Shown here one piece after another: positions 26,532-35,600 of a stretch of 39,743 nt of DNA. This stretch comes from Ignavibacteria bacterium GWF2_33_9 (GTDB lineage Bacteria; Bacteroidota; Ignavibacteria; Kapaibacteriales; UBA2268). The position numbers were made by a program, and so were the translations under genes. The notes beneath the pieces were generated by a model. It ran no database searches. It saw nothing but the letters and a program-made list of their open reading frames with translations, and was not told the DNA's origin. The stretch is taken from the NCBI GenBank assembly GCA_001804565.1, contig MHAC01000010.1, positions 1,000 through 40,742 of the forward strand. Direction: 5' to 3'. The first letter of the stretch is position 1. Each line of letters opens with the position of its first letter.

Positions 26532-26641
26532 TAATCTACGGTTTTATACAACAAATATAGATTATACTAAATACAAATCAGAAAAAATTATAATTAAAAT
26601 AAAAAAAATTCGTAATTTTGTAATCTATCTTTTTTAGATTT
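26532..26641. repeat. Repeated TAATCTA element in the tatA-rplM divergent region
   Basis: TAATCTA at 26532-26538 faces its exact inverse TAGATTA at 26558-26564 (19-base gap). A second TAATCTA at 26621-26627 faces TAGATTT at 26635-26641, one base off (7-base gap). The second pair spans the expected rplM transcription start, directly after the -7 box. These could be operator half-sites; no regulator is known. Confidence 0.4.
26613..26620 (+). promoter_or_regulatory. Promoter -7 box of the rplM operon
   Basis: TAATTTTG, in the context CGTAATTTTGTAA, 40 bases before the GTG at 26661. The -33 element is weak. Confidence 0.6.
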
Positions 26642-26660
26642 GAACTTAAAGGAGTTTAAA

Positions 26661-27113
26661 GTGAATATCTCAGCAAAAATCACCAAATCTCTGCGCAAAG
26701 AAGATGCTCAAAGAGATTGGTGGATTGTCGATGCCGAAGGCAAAACTGTAGGTAGAGTTGCTACCGAAGTTGCAGTTCTGCTCAGAGGCAAACACAAACC
26801 AAATTTCACTCCTCACGTTGACAATGGTGATTTCGTAGTCATCTTGAATGCAGAAAAAGTGAAATTGGAAGGTAAAAGAGTCGAGATGAAAGAATACTTC
26901 TCACACTCAGGTTATCCTGGTGGTGCTCGACTTCGCAAATTCAAAGATTTGCAAAATCAACATCCAGAGTTAATTTTGGAACGTGCAGTGAAGGGAATGA
27001 TTCCTAAGACACGCTTAGGAAGACAAATTTTCCGTAAGTTAAAAGTTTATCGTGGTAATACTCATAATCACGAAGCTCAACAACCAAAGAATTACGAATT
27101 TAAATTTTTCTAA
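26661..27113 (+). CDS. rplM: Ribosomal protein uL13 (L13)
   Basis: 150 residues from the GTG at 26661, which has a perfect AAAGGAG site seven bases upstream; the in-frame TTG at 26640 precedes that site and is rejected. Large-subunit protein, early assembly. Core motifs: WWIVDAEGKTVGRVAT (20-35), LLRGKHKPNFTPHVDNGD (40-57), AVKGMIPKTRLGRQ (108-121) and KVYRGNTHNHEAQQP near the end. First gene of rplM-rpsI, followed by rpsB-tsf-pyrH-frr. Confidence 0.97.
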   Translation: MNISAKITKSLRKEDAQRDWWIVDAEGKTVGRVATEVAVLLRGKHKPNFTPHVDNGDFVVILNAEKVKLEGKRVEMKEYFSHSGYPGGARLRKFKDLQNQHPELILERAVKGMIPKTRLGRQIFRKLKVYRGNTHNHEAQQPKNYEFKFF

Positions 27114-27125
27114 TTGGAGTTCTAT

Positions 27126-27512
27126 ATGAAAGAATATCAAGCAACAGGTAGAAGAAAAACTGCAGTTGCCCAAGTTAGAATGTCACTCGGATCAGGCAAA
27201 ATCATCGTGAATGATAAACCTTTCTTCGAGTATTTTCCTGTTGGATATAATCGTGACGTTGTTGTACGTCCCTTGCAGATTACAGATACTTTAGGAAAAT
27301 TCGATATTTCTATCAAAACAAATGGTGGTGGCCAATCTGGTCAGGCAGGTGCAATTCAATTAGGCATATCACGTGCATTAGTTGAATTTGAAGCTGAATT
27401 ACGTGGAAAACTAAAACCTGAAGGAATGCTCCGCAGAGATCCTCGTATGGTTGAAAGAAAGAAATATGGTCAAAAGAAAGCACGCAAGAGATTCCAATTC
27501 TCAAAACGTTAA
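27126..27512 (+). CDS. rpsI: Ribosomal protein uS9 (S9)
   Basis: 128 residues from the ATG at 27126, preceded by TGGAGT five bases upstream. An in-frame TTG at 27114 precedes that site and is not used. Small-subunit protein whose C-terminal tail reaches the P-site tRNA: here ARKRFQFSKR, ending in the conserved Lys-Arg. The N-terminal ATGRRKTAVAQVR and GGGQSGQAGAIQLGISRAL are family hallmarks. Twelve bases after rplM. Confidence 0.97.
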   Translation: MKEYQATGRRKTAVAQVRMSLGSGKIIVNDKPFFEYFPVGYNRDVVVRPLQITDTLGKFDISIKTNGGGQSGQAGAIQLGISRALVEFEAELRGKLKPEGMLRRDPRMVERKKYGQKKARKRFQFSKR

Positions 27513-27573
27513 TCTTTTTATTTTTACCCTTATTTGTTCTTTACATAAATTTAAAGAAAATATTAAAAAAATC

Positions 27574-27678
27574 ATGCTTTTTGATTGTCCGATTGTGTTC
27601 TTTACTGAATGTTCGGATGAAATGATAAAATGCAGGTGTAAAACATTGGAGAAAAAATGGAACATTATGTATCAATAG
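27574..27678 (+). CDS. Possible short upstream frame overlapping the rpsB start
   Basis: A 34-codon frame from the ATG at 27574, [17 protein letters not shown] followed by [17 protein letters not shown], runs through the rpsB start in another frame and stops 22 bases inside it. It has four cysteines and no good ribosome binding site. It may be chance in a 144-base gap, or a translated leader. Confidence 0.15.
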   Translation: MLFDCPIVFFTECSDEMIKCRCKTLEKKWNIMYQ

Positions 27679-28526
27679 AAGCCCTATTAGAATCAGGCGC
27701 TCATTTTGGTCATCTTACCCGCCGCTGGAATCCAAAAATGTCTAAATTCATTTTTGACGAGAAAAACGGCATACATATCATTGACTTGAGAAAAACTCAA
27801 CTCTTGCTCGACTTTGCTCGCAATGCAGCATACGAGCTTGCTTCACAAGGAAAAAACATCCTTTTCGTGGGTACAAAACCACAAGCAAAAAACACTATTG
27901 AAAGCGAAGCTAAACGTGCTCATTCAAACTACGTATCAGAACGTTGGCTTGGCGGTATGCTTACTAATTTTGTTACAATTCGTAAGAGTATCAAAAGATT
28001 AAATGCTATCGACAAAATGGAAGTTGATGGCACTTTCGATCGTTTGACAAAGAAAGAAAAATTACTGTTGAATCGTGAAAGAGACCGCCTCAGAAAAGTA
28101 TTTGGCGGAATTGAAGATATGAACCGCACACCCGGCGCAATTTTTGTGGTTGATATCAAAAAAGAACACATTGCTTTGAAAGAAGCTAAAGTTCTTGGAA
28201 TTCCTATTATAGCCATGGTAGATACAAATACTAATCCCGACTTGGTTGATTTCCCTATACCGGCAAATGACGATTCAATCCGTTCAATTGAATTAATTTC
28301 AAAGAACATTGCAGATGCAATTCTCGAAGGAACAACACTTTCAAGAGCAAGAATGGCTGAGTTAGAAGCTTCTTCTGACCGAATTGCAAAAGAAAATGAA
28401 TCTGATGAACCCGTTAAAGTTCAAAGAAAATTCAGAGAAAGAAAACACCCTGCAAAATCAAACATCGAAGAAACTAAAAACGAAAATAATAACGCTGAAG
28501 AAAATACGGAAGTTTCAGCTGAATAA
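27657..28526 (+). CDS. rpsB: Ribosomal protein uS2 (S2)
   Basis: 289 residues. Small-subunit protein with the classic start [44 protein letters not shown], and [24 protein letters not shown]. The C terminus carries about 50 extra Lys/Glu/Asn-rich residues after the core, a low-complexity tail found in this phylum. GGAG lies five bases before the ATG. The 144-base gap after rpsI suggests its own leader or promoter; tsf follows by 39 bases. Confidence 0.97.
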   Translation: MEHYVSIEALLESGAHFGHLTRRWNPKMSKFIFDEKNGIHIIDLRKTQLLLDFARNAAYELASQGKNILFVGTKPQAKNTIESEAKRAHSNYVSERWLGGMLTNFVTIRKSIKRLNAIDKMEVDGTFDRLTKKEKLLLNRERDRLRKVFGGIEDMNRTPGAIFVVDIKKEHIALKEAKVLGIPIIAMVDTNTNPDLVDFPIPANDDSIRSIELISKNIADAILEGTTLSRARMAELEASSDRIAKENESDEPVKVQRKFRERKHPAKSNIEETKNENNNAEENTEVSAE

Positions 28527-28565
28527 TTATAAATTTGATAATTTAAATAATATTGAGATTTTAAA

Positions 28566-29438
28566 ATGGCAAATATAACTCCGCAAATGGTAAAAGAGCT
28601 TCGTGATATGACAGGTGCCGGCATGGGTGACTGCAAAAAAGCTCTTGTGGAATCTAATGGTGACATTAAGGAAGCAATTGAATATCTTCGTAAAAAAGGT
28701 GCTGCTTCCGCAGCTAAACGTGCTGCCAAAACAGCTAATGAAGGTATCATTCTTACAAAAACTAATGACAATAATGATAAAGCAGTTATCGTTGAAATTA
28801 ATTGTGAAACTGATTTCGTTGCTCGTAATGAAGAATTTGTAAAATATGTGGAAACAGTTCGTGACGCTTATTTTGCTAATGATATTCAAACTACTGAACA
28901 ACTAATGGGAACCTCAATTAATAATGATACAATTCAAGGTTTACATAATGAAATTTTGGCGAAATTTTCCGAAAATATAAGTGTGAAAAGATTTGACAAA
29001 GTTTGTGCGAACAATGGTTATATTGTTGATTATATTCACGGTGGCAATAAATTAGCTGTTTTAGTTGAATTTGAAGGAACAAATAACTTGACTGATGGAG
29101 CTAAAAACAAATCAAGGGACATTGCAATGCAAATCGCTGCTATGAGCCCTCGTTTTGTGGACAGAAGTGAAGTGAATCAAGATACTTTAGACAAAGAAAA
29201 GGAAATTTACACTCAATTAGCAATTGACGAAGGTAAAAAACCCGAAATCGCAGAAAGAATTGCTCAGGGTAAACTTGATAAGTTTTTTAGCGAATTTTGT
29301 CTGAATGAACAAACCTTTGTAAAAGATCCTAAGAAAGTTATTAATGATGTCGTAAAAGAAATCAGCAGCGAATTAGGTGCTGATGTTAAGATTAAATCCT
29401 TCCGCAGATTCGCACTTGGTGAATCAAACGAGGAGTAA
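28566..29438 (+). CDS. tsf: Elongation factor Ts
   Basis: 290 residues. Nucleotide exchange factor for EF-Tu. The N-terminal UBA-like domain has the signature VKELRDMTGAGMGDCKKAL (10-28), and the core shows NCETDFVARNEEF (77-89), which contacts EF-Tu (TDFV). The C-terminal part is the coiled coil/dimer region. Length is normal for the full-length form. Usual partner of rpsB; pyrH follows after six bases. Confidence 0.97.
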   Translation: MANITPQMVKELRDMTGAGMGDCKKALVESNGDIKEAIEYLRKKGAASAAKRAAKTANEGIILTKTNDNNDKAVIVEINCETDFVARNEEFVKYVETVRDAYFANDIQTTEQLMGTSINNDTIQGLHNEILAKFSENISVKRFDKVCANNGYIVDYIHGGNKLAVLVEFEGTNNLTDGAKNKSRDIAMQIAAMSPRFVDRSEVNQDTLDKEKEIYTQLAIDEGKKPEIAERIAQGKLDKFFSEFCLNEQTFVKDPKKVINDVVKEISSELGADVKIKSFRRFALGESNEE

Positions 29439-29444
29439 TTTAAA

Positions 29445-30158
29445 ATGAGTGAGCCTGCTTATAAGAGAATACTTCTTAAATTAAGTGGTGAAGCTTTAAT
29501 GGGTAAACGGGACTTCGGTATTGATGCCGAAGTCCTGAAAACCTTCGCCAATGAAGTATATAAAGTTTGGGAACTTGGTGTTCAGATTGGAATAGTAATT
29601 GGTGGCGGAAATATTTTCCGTGGCGTAGAAGCGAAAGCAATGGGCATAAACAAAGTTTCCGGCGATTATATGGGTATGCTTGCAACAGTAATTAATTCCA
29701 TGGCATTCCAAAATGCTTTGGAAGCACATGGAATCCCTACCAGACTTCAGACTGCAATTAAAATGGAGCAAATTGCTGAACCATTTATCCAAAGAAGGGC
29801 TATCCGTCATCTTGAAAAAGGTAGAGTTGTAATATTCGGTTCAGGTACCGGCAATCCATATTTCACCACTGATACTGCAGCAGTATTGCGAGCAATTGAA
29901 ATTGAAGCTGAAGTGATCATAAAAGGTACTCGTGTTGACGGAGTATTCGATTCAGATCCCGAAAAGAATCCAAAAGCAATAATGTTCGAAAATGTTACTT
30001 ACGATAAAGTCATTGAACATAATCTGAAAGTGATGGATCAAACTGCCTTTACACTATGCAAGGAAAATAATTTACCAATTAAAGTGTTTAATATTAATCA
30101 TAAAGGTAATTTATTGAAATTAGTTAATGGCGAAAAAATGGGGACAATTATCTCATAA
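29445..30158 (+). CDS. pyrH: UMP kinase
   Basis: 237 residues. Phosphorylates UMP to UDP with ATP; hexameric amino-acid-kinase fold. Visible: [14 protein letters not shown] (5-18), [13 protein letters not shown] (48-60), [17 protein letters not shown] and [20 protein letters not shown] site lies in the last codons of tsf, 11 bases before the ATG, so translation is probably coupled. It joins pyrimidine nucleotide supply to the translation operon, the common bacterial order. Confidence 0.97.
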   Translation: MSEPAYKRILLKLSGEALMGKRDFGIDAEVLKTFANEVYKVWELGVQIGIVIGGGNIFRGVEAKAMGINKVSGDYMGMLATVINSMAFQNALEAHGIPTRLQTAIKMEQIAEPFIQRRAIRHLEKGRVVIFGSGTGNPYFTTDTAAVLRAIEIEAEVIIKGTRVDGVFDSDPEKNPKAIMFENVTYDKVIEHNLKVMDQTAFTLCKENNLPIKVFNINHKGNLLKLVNGEKMGTIIS

Positions 30159-30212
30159 TTTTCATCAGTTTTTCGTTTCCAATTGAATAAAATTTAATAT
30201 TTAGGTGATAAT

Positions 30213-30773
30213 ATGAATGTAACAGAAATTATCGACTCTTCAAAAAATCACATGGAAAAATCCCATGAACATTATAAATCACAAATTGAAAAGATAAGAA
30301 CAGGACGTGCTTCTGCTTCTATTTTGGATGGAGTTATGGTAGATTACTATGGTTCCCCTACTCCTTTGAATCAAACTGCAAATGTGTCAGTCCCTGATGC
30401 AAGGACAATCGTTATCAATCCTTATGATAAAGGAATTTTACAAGGTATAGAAAAAGCAATTCAGCAAGCAGACTTGGGATTTAATCCTCAAAATGATGGT
30501 GCAATTATCCGAATCAATGTTCCTCCATTAACCGAAGAAAGAAGAAAGGAATTTGTGAAATTAACGAAGAAAATTGCTGAAGAAGGTAAAGTTGCTATTA
30601 GAAATATACGGAGAGATATGATGGAAGCAATAAAGAAATCAGAAAAAAATAAAGAAATCACTGAAGATGATAAGAAAAAAGGTGAAGAACTTCTTCAGAA
30701 AGTTACTGATGAATATATAACCAAAATCGACAAAATAGTTGCGGAAAAAGAAAAAGAATTGCTCGATAATTAA
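30213..30773 (+). CDS. frr: Ribosome recycling factor
   Basis: 186 residues, exactly the usual size. With EF-G it splits post-termination ribosomes. Signatures: the KIRTGRAS stretch (27-34), VDYYGSPTPLNQTANVSVPD, INVPPLTEERRKE and the C-terminal helical region VTDEYITKIDKIVAEKEKEL. AGGTGATAAT precedes the ATG. Last gene of the operon, closed by a strong terminator. Confidence 0.97.
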   Translation: MNVTEIIDSSKNHMEKSHEHYKSQIEKIRTGRASASILDGVMVDYYGSPTPLNQTANVSVPDARTIVINPYDKGILQGIEKAIQQADLGFNPQNDGAIIRINVPPLTEERRKEFVKLTKKIAEEGKVAIRNIRRDMMEAIKKSEKNKEITEDDKKKGEELLQKVTDEYITKIDKIVAEKEKELLDN

Positions 30774-30789
30774 ATAGAAAATTAAAATT

Positions 30790-30830
30790 TTTAACAAAAA
30801 AGGGCTTTTTTCAAGCCCTTTTTTGTTAAA
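30790..30830. terminator. Bidirectional terminator between frr and gcvPA
   Basis: An 18-bp perfect inverted repeat: TTTAACAAAAAAGGGCTT (30790-30807), loop TTTTC, and its complement (30813-30830). The GC core GGGCTT/AAGCCC is flanked by A and T runs, so it works on both strands. Confidence 0.92.
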
Positions 30831-30844
30831 TTTATCTTTTCAGA

Positions 30845-32170
30845 TTATACATTCTTTAAAAATTCTACAAATTTATCCATTTCGGTTTTAGTTCTTTTTT
30901 CTGTCACAGCAATCAAAAGACCTTTGGAATCAGTAAATTGTTCTACATTGATTCCTGCTAAAAATCCTGCTGCAGCAGCTTTTTCAATGATACTATTCAC
31001 ATCGGTATTTGTTTTAACCAAAAATTCATTGAAGAATGTACCACTATTAATTTCAAAACCATCGATACCAGAAATTTCATTTGCAAGATAATGCGCTTTA
31101 TGGAAAGAATGTTCAGCTACTTCTCGCAAACCTTCTTTACCCATTGTTTCCATATATACAGTTGCAGCAAGCATTATCAAACCTTGATTCGTGCAAATAT
31201 TCGAAGTTGCTTTTTCTCTTTTGATTTGTTGTTCTCGAGTTTGTAAAGTAAGAACAAATGCACGATTTTCATCTGCATCAATAGTCATACCAACAATTCT
31301 TCCAGGTAAAGTTCTGATTAATTTTTCTTTGCAAGTGAAAAGACCTAAAACAGGTCCACCGAAACTTACATTTATTCCCAAAGATTGTCCTTCACCCAAA
31401 GCAATATCAGCATTATATTTTCCCGGAGGAGTTATTAAACCCAATGAAATCGGATTAAAAATTGAAACATAAAGAGCTTTATGAGTATGGACGATTTTTT
31501 CAATTTCAAAAACATCTTCGAAATTACCGAAGAAATTAGGATGCTGCACAATCACAGCTGCAGTATCATCAGAAATTGCATTTTTCAATCCTTCCAAATC
31601 TGCAGTACCATCTTCTTTTGCAAAAACTTTGAATTCCAAATCTCTTCCGACAACCAAAGATTTTGCAGTTTGCAAATAAAGAGGATTAATTGTTCCTGCA
31701 ATCAGAATTTCTTTGTTTTTTGTATTTGCATTTGCCATTAAACAGGCTTCAGCAAGTCCAGTACCTGCGTCATAAAGCGATGCATTGGAAATTTCCATCC
31801 CGGTAAGTCTTGTTATCATAGTTTGGAATTCATACATTACCTGCAATGTTCCTTGGGAAACTTCAGCCTGATAAGGAGTATAAGCAGTTTTGAATTCTGG
31901 TTTTTCAAGAATTGAGCCAACGATTGTAGGAATATAGTGATCATAAATCCCACCTCCCATAAAGGAAATATTTCCTGAATTAGTCAAATTCTTATCCGAT
32001 AATTTCTTAAGAAGTGAAAGTGCTTCCATTTCACTAATTGCATCAGCAATATCCAATTCATCAACTCTGGTTGATGAAGGAATTTCTTTTAATAAATCTT
32101 CAAAAGAATTTACACCAATTCTTTGAAGCATTTCATTTAATTCATTATTTGTATTTGGAACAAATGACAT
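30845..32170 (-). CDS. gcvPA: Glycine dehydrogenase (decarboxylating) subunit 1
   Basis: 441 residues. P-protein alpha half of the split glycine cleavage enzyme, which decarboxylates glycine with PLP together with GcvPB. Family markers: GGGIYDHYIPTIVG (72-85), FKTAYTPYQAEVSQGTLQVMYEFQ (about 93-116), and GLAEACLMANA. The PLP lysine resides on the other half, not expected here. gcvPB, gcvH and gcvT are not in the window, so the system is dispersed. It is convergent with frr and divergent from the giant surface protein. Confidence 0.95.
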   Translation of the reverse strand: MSFVPNTNNELNEMLQRIGVNSFEDLLKEIPSSTRVDELDIADAISEMEALSLLKKLSDKNLTNSGNISFMGGGIYDHYIPTIVGSILEKPEFKTAYTPYQAEVSQGTLQVMYEFQTMITRLTGMEISNASLYDAGTGLAEACLMANANTKNKEILIAGTINPLYLQTAKSLVVGRDLEFKVFAKEDGTADLEGLKNAISDDTAAVIVQHPNFFGNFEDVFEIEKIVHTHKALYVSIFNPISLGLITPPGKYNADIALGEGQSLGINVSFGGPVLGLFTCKEKLIRTLPGRIVGMTIDADENRAFVLTLQTREQQIKREKATSNICTNQGLIMLAATVYMETMGKEGLREVAEHSFHKAHYLANEISGIDGFEINSGTFFNEFLVKTNTDVNSIIEKAAAAGFLAGINVEQFTDSKGLLIAVTEKRTKTEMDKFVEFLKNV

Positions 32171-32611
32171 TGTTTACCTAAAAATTATATTTTGAGAAGT
32201 ACAAAATTACAAAAGTTGTCAAATTTGTGAAACAAGTTTATAAAAAATTTCTGAAATATCTAAAAAATATAATGATTGTTGAAAGTTTTTTTCGAATATT
32301 TACATATTTTTTATTAATATTGTAATTTATAAATAGTTAAATAACTAAAATAGTATATTAACAAAATAAGAGGTTTTGTAACATATTGACAATCAAAGAG
32401 TTAATGCAATTGTGAAATATTTTAAAAAATTTCCTAAAAAAAACAGGGATTTTTTATATATTATATAATAAAAAGTTATCAACAAACTTATATTTTTTTT
32501 TGAAAAAAAAACAAAAAAATTTGTAACAAATTAGACTTTGAGTTGTTTTATAGTTATAGAAACTGAAAAAAATGAAATTAACTGTATTAATATTTAAATT
32601 TTAGGTGTAAA
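32171..32611. other. Long AT-rich leader between gcvPA and the giant surface protein
   Basis: 441 bases with no gene. The left end has the gcvPA promoter. It contains two imperfect copies of TTTGTAACAnATTnGAC (32375-32390 and 32520-32536, about 145 bases apart), and long A/T runs. No confident promoter or terminator for the downstream gene is readable; the untranslated leader may be long. Confidence 0.5.
32202..32232 (-). promoter_or_regulatory. Promoter of gcvPA
   Basis: Minus-strand TAATTTTG (32202-32209) preceded after 19 bases by TTTC (32229-32232), one mismatch to the -33 TTTG. Ends 31 bases before the ATG at 32170. Confidence 0.58.
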
Positions 32612-35600
32612 ATGAGTAATAACAACACTTTAAAGAATTTTCTAAAATGGCAATTAGTTCTTGTATTCTTACTAGGAATGCTAATGCCAAAGGTTTCGTT
32701 TGCTCAAAATCCGCTCCCAGAGGGATATTGCGAACCTCAGAAACCACAACCAACCTGGCCGACAACATATTATTATTGTTACCCGGCTTATTATCCTGTT
32801 ATGTATGGTTATGACCCATACTACGGCTCGAGAATTGTTGATGTGAAAATCACAAAAACAGACGGCGAAGTAGTTATGGATAATCCTACATCAACATCAC
32901 AGTACAATAAATACAATACTGTGGATTGTTTTGAGTTCTTTAATGATCCCGCAAAGATTATTCAAGTAGCTCCAGGGGAAACATATAATTTCACCACTAC
33001 AATCCAACATATTTATGGATTTCAATCTTATAATTGTACAACATATTACTTTACTCAAAGATTATTTATTGACTGGAATTTAGATGCTGATTTCGTTGAC
33101 TCAGGTGAATGGATAAATGGACCCACAGGACCTAATCCTTCTCCTGCATGGCGTAACTATACTGCTTCATGGGCACCAACAGGCTGCCCAACATTAAAAA
33201 CATATACTTATCAAATAAAAATTCCTGAAACATTAGAACCTGGTTTTACAAGAATCCGATTCATGACTTCTTACTATTATCCCTATGTTGATGCTCCTTC
33301 AACTACTTATTCAGATTTTTCAGGTGCAAATCCATGTCATAATGCTTATTGGTATAATTATGCAGAACCTCCATATAACTATGGCTACGGTTACAAATAT
33401 TCTTATGGCGAAACAGAAGATTATATTATGGAATTCCAATTACCAATAAAAGAAATGTTTCCTTCAGATAAAGAACCCTACGATTTACTTCGTGCAGGTG
33501 TTTACTATGATGATACAAATGGAAATGAAAAACCTTGGGTAACATTTTATGGAGCTCAAGCTTCAGGCGTACAAATGCAGTATGAAATTTACGGACCATT
33601 ACCAGCTACTGATGTAGTTTACAAAGCTTATGACCCTAACACAAGCAATCCATGGATTGAACTAGCCGGTCTTGATAATATTCATATGAGTAATTCATCC
33701 GGTTTATTCTCAGTTGGTGGAAATGGTACATTTTATTCAACCATCGGCGGTGAATATATGGTGAAAGCAACTGTAAGGAAACCTGGTACTACAGATAAAA
33801 TTTTATATAAAAAATTCACTGTTTCCTGGCCTGAAGATTTAAGCGTTTTCCGTATTATTTCTCCTAGAGCTGCCGGTACTCCTGATTATTTCCAATATCC
33901 AAGAGATAATCCAATAGCTCTAACTGCTGAATTCCAAAATGTTGGTGAATTCGATATTACTAAATTCAAAGCAATTTTTGAAATTTACGATACTGATGGT
34001 TCGTTAATGCATGTTTATTCAAAAATCTACGATGTAGCTGATGGAAATCCTGCTCTCAAAAGAGGCGATAAAACCATCGTTATTTTAGATAATTCTTTCA
34101 TTACTAGTAATGTTGGATTTTATAAAGTTGTATGCAAAGGTGAACTACTCAGCGGCGATGACTATTATATGTTTAATAATGTTTCCCGCAGAACAACAGA
34201 AGAACCATTATTCGCTTCGGTTCAATTCGAATTCCAAGCTGGTGCAGAAGATATAACCTTCCCTAAGACTTCATCCGAAGTAATTGCTTATCGTCCTTTC
34301 CGCCCAATCGGTTATTTGGCAAATAAAGGTTTGAACGATATCAGTGATGTTCTTTGTACTTTCCAATATTATCTTAAGAGTAATCCAAGCATTGGAGGTA
34401 CTAAGGAAGTACTTGTAAAAGAAGTTGCATCAGGATTAAACAATAATAAGAAATACGCAATTTTCCCAAGTGTAACTCTTACTGAACCAGGTGAGTATCA
34501 TTGTGTGTTTACAGTAAATCTTGATGGTGATGGTGATCCTAGTGATGACGTAATGGAAGGTGACTTCACAGTTGTTTCCGGTATGAGCGGTACTTATACA
34601 ATCGGTAAATTAAATTCAGGAAGTCCACGTAATTACGGCTCAATAGATGAAGCTACTTCAGCTCTATACTTAAAAGGTTTGAGCGGTAATGTAACATTCG
34701 AATTTACTGACTCTCAATATGATGTTTATTCTCCATTCCTCGGTGAAGCTGCTTGGGATTTATCCAGTGCAATTCTTGGTTTGGGTTATGATGAACAAAA
34801 AGATGAATATCATACATTAACATTCCGCCCTAGTGCAGATATGGCTGCATCAGAAAACACCGTTGCTATTAACTTACATTCCCAAAACGGTAAAGGTATC
34901 GTGTTTGGTCAATCAAGTTCAAACGTAAATGCATTTGCAATTATCAATCAGGATATTGAACATGAATTGAAAGGACCTTTTGTAAATAGCGGTGGATATA
35001 TTACTTTCGATGGTGGTAATAATAAATCTTTGAATTTCACAATTTACAGTTTAACTAATGACCATGCTTCAGTATTCTACTTAGGTCGTGGTTCTTCAAA
35101 TATCACAATCAAGAACTGTTTGATTAATAATGGAACAGATGCTACATTCAACAAAGCATATATTCCAAGAGTTGGTTATAATGTTGCAGATGGTTTCAAA
35201 TTCCAGGATGATATTTATACTGATGTTAATGGTATGCATACATATAGCGCAGGTATTGTAAACCGTGCTTCAATTTCGTACGATGCTCAAGAAAAACAAT
35301 GGGGCGTACTTGCTGAAACCAACCATAATAATACCATTGAAGGTAACGTTATCAAAAACTTTGGTATTGGTATTATGAGTATGGGTATTGGTGCAAATCT
35401 GAATAGTCAAAATATATTCTATAAATTCTTCAACTCAAACAATGTTATTAAAAATAATGAAATCAGCAGAATTGCTTATGCTGGTATTTTCGTTGGTTTC
35501 GAAGACAATACAGAAGTAAGCTACAATAACATTTACAAAGTAGAAGGCAGTGTTGAAGGATATGGTATCCTTGCCGGTTATAATGGTGAAGGTAGTTATT

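Noticed and set aside
26640-26660. TTG start for rplM seven codons upstream
   Set aside because: The AAAGGAG site lies downstream of it and points to the GTG at 26661.
27114-27125. TTG start for rpsI
   Set aside because: The Shine-Dalgarno TGGAGT lies after this TTG and serves the ATG at 27126.
32386-32430. TTGACA resembling an E. coli -35 box upstream of the giant gene
   Set aside because: There is no TATAAT-like box at 16-18 bases, and the other promoters here follow the Bacteroidota pattern.
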